From contig NC_080044.1 of assembly GCF_012489685.1 (NCBI RefSeq), forward strand, positions 51,088,964 through 51,152,963: a stretch of DNA of 64,000 nt. Direction: 5' to 3'. This DNA is from Lotus japonicus. Its lineage: Eukaryota > Streptophyta > Magnoliopsida > Fabales > Fabaceae. Numbering within the stretch: the first letter of the stretch is position 1; every line of letters begins with the position of its first letter. Below are positions 57,031 through 64,000 of the stretch, in pieces. The notes beneath the pieces were generated by a model, which searched no databases, was not told the origin of the DNA, and was given only the letters and a program-made list of their open reading frames with translations. The position numbers were made by a program, and so were the translations under genes.

Positions 57031-60000
57031 TGTAACACCCCGATTTCGGTGGCGTCACTTTAGTAACCAAAATAAACTTAATGCGGAAAAACGTAAATAT
57101 TTTTTTTTTGATGACAACTAAGACTGAAATAAATAAAACCCAAATGCGAAAGGTAACAGAACTAATACACAATACATATAACATTCCCCGCTGTAAGTAG
57201 CGACCTCGTCACGAGTAACCTCCAGTGACGGAAAGTAGAAAAGTGTAACGCCCGTAGGCAAAATGTACAATCCCCAAAATGATAGGTCAAGTGTCAGCAA
57301 CACAAGCCCTCCAAAAATAAGAATAAGTCAGAGCTATGACACTAACACCCAACCTTAATAGACTCTAATCACCCATCCCCCATACTTCCATCATCGACTC
57401 CCATCTGGTCATGCATGAAGTCCGGGTCCACGTCGAAGGCTCAATAGTAGTCATTTCGCTCCGGGTCTTCCCCGAACGACGAGGAATCACGGAAGAATCC
57501 ACCAACGACATCTGACAAAAAGGGCATACATAGCCCCCAAAACACAGGTAGCACGTGCAAGGGTCAACTTACGGAATATAGGATAGAGAATACAAGACAA
57601 CAGGTAAAGTATAAGGGGTATAGATATATAAGTTATATACATACATATAAGTTCTGCATTGTCTACCCTAAGGTTTAAACATAGCATGTTATCAACACTC
57701 TAGTACAATTCCATCATCAAAACACATAACGATATCTATCAACATCTACTCATCAAAACACATAACGATGTTTATCAACATCAACTCATCAAAACACATA
57801 ACGATGTTTATCAACATCAACTCATCAAAACACATAACGTTACAATTAGAGTGCATGATATGTCAATGCAACGTCACTCTCGACGGTTCCAGAAAGAATA
57901 GGCTGGGCACGTTTGAGTCGGTCCTAACACTGGCATTGTGTCGACCATAACCCCCGAGTGTCACTTACAACCTTGACATAGCCGGATCAGTCCTAACCCT
58001 GCGGGTCGACTTTTCCCTCCGCTATGCCCGACAATCAACAGGTCGATCCTAACCTCACGGTCGATCATATCCCCAGTCGATGTCCGAATTACCCGAAGGT
58101 ATAAACTGTACCCGAAGGTATAAATTGTACCCGAAGGCATAAACGGTACCCGATGGTATAAACTGTACCCGAAGGTATAAACTGTACCCGAAGGTATAAA
58201 CGGTACCCGAAGGTATAAACTGTACCCGAAGGTATAAACTGTACCCTAAGGCATAAACGGTACCCGAAGGTATAAACTGTACCCGAAGGTATAAACTGTA
58301 CCCGAAGGCATAAACGGTACCCGAAGGTATAAACTGTACCCGAAGGTATAAACTGTACCCGAAGGCATAAACTGTACCCGAAGGCATAAACGGTACCCGA
58401 AGGTATAAACTGTACCCGAAGGTATAAACTGTACCCGAAGGCATAAACGGTACCCGAAGGTATAAACTTAACTCATGATGATTCCTCGAATCATCCGACT
58501 CATCTCCATCCGATGGTTAAAAACTGCTCAGCGAGCAAAGAGCATCAACATGCTCGGAAACTACCCGTTTCCCGGCTTATCTCTCAGATAGCCCAACAAC
58601 ACAACTGCTCCCAGAGCACAAGAGTATCAACATACTCAAAACCTCTCAATATCTCAACACTTGGATCCGACGACACTTCTCGTTTTCCAAAACTAAGATT
58701 CGACTCCTAAGTTTCCTTCGAGATTATTATCATTACTTAAAGATTTAGAGGTTGTTTAAGGTCTTATGAGTTTTCTTCACAAAATAATATCCTTTTAGCC
58801 TTATCGCAATTCTTATAAGTTCTCGGGATCTCCAAATCCCCAAATGACTCCAGAGAATGTCTCGATCCATAAAACACCATAACAAGGCCCGAATCTCATT
58901 CGTCCTATCAAACTTTCCCCAAAACTCTCAAAATAAAATCGGCATGACCTGCCCGCTATTCTCACTGTTCAGAAACTCAGATTTCATTGCTAAAGCATAA
59001 ATAACTCAGCACCATCAATCAACATGTCATATATCAACATAATAAGCAATAACCACATAGCACTTAGCATATAAGGCATGCACCACACATCCTAGATTAC
59101 CCACATAGCACATAGCATGTAAGTCAATCTCAAAAACATTGTAGTAGATTCATCATCTACATTGTCAGCCGAAGCCTCAGAAAACATTTTCCCAATCATA
59201 CACAAACAAGTGCATAAACAGTAAATCAAGTCGAATGCGTCGACACCTAAGGCATTAGCTAGTAAGGTAAGTTGCCCTTACCTCTAGTTATTCCAGCGTT
59301 CTCCTCAAACGTTCCTTCACAATGAGCTCCTTGATCTTCAGGAAATTCTTCAAAAGAACCTTTAAAGTAAAACCACAGAATTCTATCAAAATCTATCGGA
59401 AACTAAGCTATTAATGCTCACTAAGGTTACACGAAGTAGTTCATACTCCGAGGTACGATAATCTAGCGCGAAAGGACAAGTTTTCGGAAAAGGAATTTTC
59501 CTCCTCCTCCCCTATAGGGCTCGGCCACTTTTCACAATTGTGGGGCTCGATTTTTCTTCGATCAAACTTGGTTCCTATGCTTTCATTAGCCGTAACTAAG
59601 GGTATTCTGAACTCGGAAAAATTATCGGATCAAAAACTGTCGCAGGGGTATTTTGGTCATGATTTTTAACTTAGAAATTTCAAAACTGAAATCCCAAAAA
59701 CCAAATTTTGCAGGGACGTTACTAATGACGTTTATGACAACTAATCCTACTAATACTAAGCTAAGGCGATAGTTTTTAGCCTAAAGGTTGAAGCTTTACC
59801 TCAAAAACTCCAAAAATGGGTATTTAAGGCTAAAATTGATTCCGGCGGAATTCCGGCGACATAACGGAAAATCTAATCCAGCAGGAGTGATCTTGGGCAC
59901 ATATAGAAGAGGTTTAGAATCAGAAATGAAATATTCAAGATAGTTTTGCAAAAACCCATAAACTATCCGCTCAGAAAACTCTACAGAAAAGCTATGGAAA

Positions 60001-60888
60001 AAGCGATCAGAGGTAAGGATTAGCGACTATACCTCGAAGCCTTGAAGCAGCAACTGATTGATCGACGATCAAGCAAGGATTGAACAAAATCTCTTCCTCC
60101 TTCTTCTCCTTCTTGGCCGCGGGTTTGGGTGGGGAAAATGGTGGAAAATTTGTATTTTTCTTCCTTTCTTGGCTATATATAGAGGTTGGCAAAACGCGGT
60201 AAAATGAAAGTTTCGCGAATCTGATTTTTCCGGTGTCATTCTCCGTGAATTAATAGATATGTTTTGGCAAAAGAATTCCAAAACTATAAAGAGGTCTCCT
60301 TGTATTTTTGGCAACTAATGCATAGTCGGTATAAAACTATTTTACCCGATAAGTTGCTTTTTGCATCGAATGTCGGAATAGAAAACTTCCTTCGGAAGAA
60401 AGATTGAAATCATCAAGAGAAATGGGTGTACGCGTGTAGAATATTCATTTGAAGCTCTGAATAGAAAAAGTCTTCATTGTCGAGAAATTCTAGGGTTTTG
60501 AAATACCAGGGATTCGGTTTCGGCAAACTTCCGATGATTGGAATCGGACGTTCGTAGATCCTAGAGTTTCGCCTCGAAACGATTGTGATATATGGAAAAA
60601 GAGAAGTTCTAACATTTCTCTGAAGATTTTTGGAATTAACTTCCGTCGTGCCTATAAATGAAAATTAGCTATATATTAGGGTTTCTGACCTAGGTTTAAG
60701 CGTATAACGATCGTGCTATAACTTTTATCGACTTCGATACGATCCTTTGACTTTTCCTGAACTTTCTCCTTCATAAATTTATTTCATTTGGTAAACTCTT
60801 GTTCAGGTTTCCTTTCACGATACATCAAGCCTAATCGTAAATGGAAATCTCTTCCACTTATTCTAAGCTTAAAATCTTGGGTCTTACA
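57031..60888 (-). repeat. 3' LTR (3858 bp)
   Basis: Minus strand from TGTAAGACCC (60888) to GGGGTGTTACA (57031). U3 TATA-like sequence CTATATATA at about 60174-60182. It contains a 19-bp minisatellite at 58089-58467. The segment 58480-60888 is nearly the same as 1-2627. Confidence 0.9.
58089..58467. repeat. 19-bp minisatellite in the LTR
   Basis: About 20 head-to-tail copies of ACCCGAAGGTATAAACTGT with variants GCATAAACGG, GATGG and CTAAGG. Three units make 57 bases with no stop on the minus strand, which creates a spurious 129-codon frame of repeated YSLYLRV words. Confidence 0.95.
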
Positions 60889-62010
60889 TTACTACCCTCC
60901 AAAAAGAAAGTTTCGTCCTCGAAACTTAAGGGTCAGTAATAGTTCTGGATATTATTCCTTGATCTTTTCCTCTAACTTTCACATAACACCGTCCGTGTCT
61001 TTATTCCAAATAATTTTCACTAAAACACTCTGCTTTCCCTTCGATTGTTTCACTCTTCTAGTCCCAATGTTGACCAACGGCGTCTCAACAGACATATCAT
61101 CTTTCAACTTGCCGAGGTTTAACTACAATCATCAATGATAACACCACTAAAACTCTTACTCGAATATGATCTCCAGCTTCTGAAGTCAATCTTTACCCTA
61201 AGATTCTCATTCCACTTAGCAAAATTCACTCGCTAATCTCTAGCTCGTATCACCGAAATCCATAACAAGTTTCATTCACTCTTAGACTTTAAGCAACTTG
61301 TCCAAATATGACAACCTCAAGTGTTCATCTTAATACTAACACTTCCCTTTTCTGTAACTTGATCACCATCTCGTCAATCAACTTCTTAATCTCTCTATCA
61401 AATTCTAACCAACTTCGAGTCCTAGAAACTTAAGACAACAATTCATAGACTTAAAACCTGAACCTTCACCAAGTTTGGACCTCTAATGTCCGTTAATTCT
61501 TCAATGCTTCCTAAATGAATATCCATTTCTTCAAACTATATCTCCTTCGCAAGAGAACTTATACTTAATGCGAACTTTTTCCTCCCAGCTCGACTAATCC
61601 TCGATCCAATCAAGTTAATCTTACCAATCCTTCTATCAAAGTCCATAGCCAGCTCTGATTCCGAATATCACCCCCTCAATATTAAGTTGATCAAGCCTAA
61701 TACATCGAAGGTGAAATTTAGAAAAACCCACTGGAACAGTCAATGAGTTCCTATCATCCAATAGTCACAATATCCTGACCTCACATCCTCAACGATTCCG
61801 CTACGGAACTACACGCCCTCGACATCATACGTATACTATCCATAAGAAATCTCTATGAGATTCATTCTTCAGCTTCTAGCTTCTTGTTAAACGCATTGGT
61901 GCAAAACTACTTTCTAGGTTTACCGTGTCATTCTAAACCTCGTGTGATTTCTATAGCTAAAATACGAGCTACGGTCAAATAAGGTGTTAATAGGCGTAAT
62001 AACTATAAGG
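60889..62010 (-). other. Internal region between gag and 3' LTR, no pol
   Basis: Non-coding on inspection. The end next to the LTR reads, on the minus strand, GAGGACGAAACTTTC then the polypurine tract, as in intact Tekay-type elements. The gag reading frame loses family similarity at about 62100, where a protease would start, so the deletion joins the gag end to 3' untranslated sequence. Confidence 0.6.
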
Positions 62011-63204
62011 TCAAAGCTTAGACAGTATAAATAAGTTAGGTGTGTTTGCACACGCTAAGAGAGTAATGGAATATATTATACTGAAATGAGAAAGAATGGT
62101 TAGAAGGTTACCGTCGTTCTTGCGCTCTCCTCTGGCTAACTTCTTCGATCCTCCTCCGTCCATGATATAAACTCTTCCCCTAGTAGTGAGGCGCTTTCCC
62201 CTTGCAGTGTTAACAGAGGGCTCCTTCTTGGGCGCCTTACAATCCACAGCTCGATGTCCCACTCGGTTCCAATTAAAGCATCTTGGTCCAGTCACTGGGC
62301 ACTTGTCAGCAAAATGTCCAGTCTTCCCACACCTGAAACATGTCACGTCCGTGTTGCCGACTTGATTCCCTGCACCTCCAGTAGCAAGGGTCATCGGTTT
62401 GTACTGTCCTAGGGTATAACCTTCCCCCATAGGGCGCTGATAAGGCTTCTTCATCTGAAACCTTCCTTTTCCAAGATTGTCTTGGGAACTCGACCTCATC
62501 GGTCCCCCAGTTCCAGCTCCATTCATCCTTCTATTTTTCATCAGCTCCACCTCTGTGGCCTTCTCCACCAAAGCTTGAAATCGTATAATCCCCAAAGGCC
62601 TCACTGAATCTTCGATGTCTGCTCTCAGCCCATTCAGAAACCGCTTACACATGTAGCGTTCATCAACATGGTTGTTGAAAAACTGGAAGTGTTTAGCCAA
62701 TGATTCCAGCTTGGAAGCATACTCAGGTACGGTCATGCTCCCTTGACCCAGGGTCAGAAATTGTGCCTCCCGCTCGTCTCGAGCGCTAGTTGGAAAGTAC
62801 TTCTCTAGAAACGCAGTACGAAAGGAGTTCCAATTCACCTCTTCGTGGTTAGCCCTCATAATTCCTCTGGTACCCTTCCACCAGTACTCAGCGTCGCCCA
62901 GCAGCAGATAAGTTGCCAGGCCCACCTTAGCCCCTTCAGCAGTCTGCAGTACTTCGAAAATCTTCTCAATTTCTTGGATCCACAAATCCGCATTGTCCGG
63001 GTCAGTCCCACCCGTGAACTTGGGTGGATCCTGCCTTCTGAAATCATTCAGTCCTCTGTTCTGGTCCAGGGCTACTTCTCTCTGAAGCCGGTGTAGCTCG
63101 CGTGTATCCTCAGTAGCACGCCTATGTGCATTGTCATTCGTCTGTACAGTCATTGCTTGGACCAAAGTGGCCACCATCTCAGCAAGTTGGTTAGAGTTCA
63201 CCAT
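62011..63204 (-). CDS. gag: Ty3/Gypsy (Tekay/Del-type) gag
   Basis: 397-codon retrotransposon gag that would form virus-like particles. Residues 50-225 are the retrotrans-gag domain (DPPKFTGGTDPDNADLWIQE, EYWWKG, FLEKYFPTSARDE, CKRFLNGLRADI). Two zinc knuckles follow: the first is complete (C289-C302, CFRCGKTGHFADKC); the second (C309-C322, CFNWNRVGHRAVDC) has Trp312 where the second Cys belongs. After about residue 365 (NDGNLLTI) the protein leaves the family pattern, where a protease DSGA would be expected, and ends in a 30-residue unrelated tail. The start lies 196 bp inside the primer-binding site, a normal distance. The frame is otherwise intact, fitting a recent insertion that may depend on other elements for its enzymes. 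Confidence 0.92.
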   Translation of the reverse strand: MVNSNQLAEMVATLVQAMTVQTNDNAHRRATEDTRELHRLQREVALDQNRGLNDFRRQDPPKFTGGTDPDNADLWIQEIEKIFEVLQTAEGAKVGLATYLLLGDAEYWWKGTRGIMRANHEEVNWNSFRTAFLEKYFPTSARDEREAQFLTLGQGSMTVPEYASKLESLAKHFQFFNNHVDERYMCKRFLNGLRADIEDSVRPLGIIRFQALVEKATEVELMKNRRMNGAGTGGPMRSSSQDNLGKGRFQMKKPYQRPMGEGYTLGQYKPMTLATGGAGNQVGNTDVTCFRCGKTGHFADKCPVTGPRCFNWNRVGHRAVDCKAPKKEPSVNTARGKRLTTRGRVYIMDGGGSKKLARGERKNDGNLLTILSHFSIIYSITLLACANTPNLFILSKL

Positions 63205-63400
63205 GTTCTGTTAAGTTAAGCAAACAGTTAGTACTCATCATAAGATAGCATTTCCATAACTATACAATATGATTAAGCAATAACTTCAATCAATTTTTAA
63301 GCGAAAAATCGCTTGCAGACAATCAATTTTCACTCTTTGCAGAGTCACACAACCTAGCACAGAAGACCTATTCCCCAACAACTCCCGAAAGACTCAACCA

Positions 63401-63413
63401 GGCTCTGATACCA
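63401..63413 (-). other. Primer-binding site for initiator tRNA-Met
   Basis: Minus strand TGGTATCAGAGCC, three bases inside the 5' LTR end at 63417, matching the 3' end of plant initiator tRNA-Met. Confidence 0.9.
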
Positions 63414-63416
63414 CAA

Positions 63417-64000
63417 TGTAACACCCCGATTTCGGTGGCGTCACTTTAGTAACCAAAATAAACTTAATGCGGAAAAACGTAAATATTTTTTTTTGATGAC
63501 AACTAAGACTGAAATAAATAAAACCCAAATGCGAAAGGTAACAGAACTAATACACAATACATATAACATTCCCCGCTGTAAGTAGCGACCTCGTCACGAG
63601 TAATCTCCAGTGACGGAAAGTAGAAAAGTGTAACGCCCGTAGGCAAAATGTACAATCCCCAAAATGATAGGTCAAGTGTCAGCAACACAAGCCCTCCAAA
63701 AATAAGAATAAGTCAGAGCTATGACACTAACACCCAACCTTAATAGACTCTAATCACCCATCCCCCATACTTCCATCATCGACTCCCATCTGGTCATGCA
63801 TGAAGTCCGGGTCCACGTCGAAGGCTCAATAGTAGTCATTTCGCTCCGGGTCTTCCCCGAACGACGAGGAATCACGGAAGAATCCACCAACGACATCTGA
63901 CAAAAAGGGCAAACATAGCCCCCAAAACACAGGTAGCACGTGCAAGGGTCAACTTACGGAATATAGGATAGAGAATACAAGACAACAGGTAAAGTATAAG
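63417..64000 (-). repeat. 5' LTR, cut by the window end
   Basis: Matches 57031-57615 with about two substitutions and one shorter T-run. Confidence 0.92.

Larger units (their letters stand above)
57031..64000 (-). mobile_element. Young Tekay/Del-type LTR element with gag but no pol
   Basis: Minus-strand element: 5' LTR 63417 to beyond the window end, primer-binding site 63401-63413 (TGGTATCAGAGCC, initiator tRNA-Met), gag 62011-63204, polypurine tract about 60889-60910 (TTTTTGGAGGGTAGTAA) and 3' LTR 57031-60888. The 584 bp of LTR visible in both copies differ by about two substitutions and one T-run indel, so it inserted recently. Only about 1.1 kb separates gag from the polypurine tract and no protease, RT, RNase H, integrase or chromodomain is found. 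AATTG at 57026-57030 is one half of a possible target duplication; the other half is outside the window. Confidence 0.88.

Noticed and set aside
58055..58444. 129-codon minus-strand frame of repeated YSLYLRV words
   Set aside because: It is a by-product of the 19-bp minisatellite, whose three-unit length is a multiple of three; not a protein gene.
58089..58467. Regular short repeats that could suggest a CRISPR array
   Set aside because: Units are directly adjacent with no unique spacers, and the setting is a plant LTR.

Overview
The window is nuclear DNA of a flowering plant, most likely a papilionoid legume. Reasons: AT-rich sequence, many spliced genes with GT..AG introns, chloroplast-targeted proteins, a CCS52A-type cell-cycle gene very like the Medicago one, and dense LTR, MULE, hAT, Helitron, LINE and SINE material. 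Species cannot be fixed from the sequence alone.

Five protein-coding genes could be assembled exon by exon, all with open frames: PGRL1 (+, 3773-6960, 10 exons, 327 aa; cyclic electron flow), an alpha-expansin (+, 13543-14666, 3 exons, 261 aa), CCS52A/FZR2 (+, 20103-26673, 10 exons, 487 aa; APC/C activator), STAY-GREEN (-, 27453-28828, 4 exons, 241 aa; chlorophyll Mg-dechelatase) and a SOC1-clade MADS-box gene of AGL14/AGL19 type (-, 35053-42024, 7 coding exons, 209 aa). PGRL1, FZR, SGR/NYE and AGL14/19 also sit together in both duplicated Arabidopsis chromosome 4 blocks, so this is an old conserved gene neighbourhood. The genes share position rather than a pathway.

The spaces between and inside these genes are filled by mobile elements. 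1-2627 is a Tekay/Del-type long LTR (minus) cut by the window edge. 7283-11880 is a young but frameshifted Copia element just downstream of PGRL1. 18586-19655 is a Mutator-like MITE full of palindromes, in the CCS52A promoter. 29813-32901 is a Pack-MULE-like element carrying a piece of a GDP-mannose pyrophosphorylase-like gene, with a hAT element (30763-32355) nested in it. 33139-34408 is a second MULE of the same family. LINE and TRIM-like remnants sit in MADS intron 2.

From about 43.5 kb to the end the window is essentially a transposon graveyard. It holds a Helitron-like segment with a decayed RPA-like gene (about 45.1-49.8 kb), a tRNA-type SINE, a solo Tekay LTR with perfect 5-bp target duplication and an embedded 178-codon ORF (51006-55037), a related LTR (55187-57030), and, nested in it, a very young element with gag but no pol (57031 to beyond the window end). 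No CRISPR, rRNA, tRNA gene or bacterial-type operon was seen. Nothing here amounts to a clearly new molecular system; the most unusual items are the palindrome-array MITE, the gag-only element, the ORF inside the solo LTR and the Pack-MULE.
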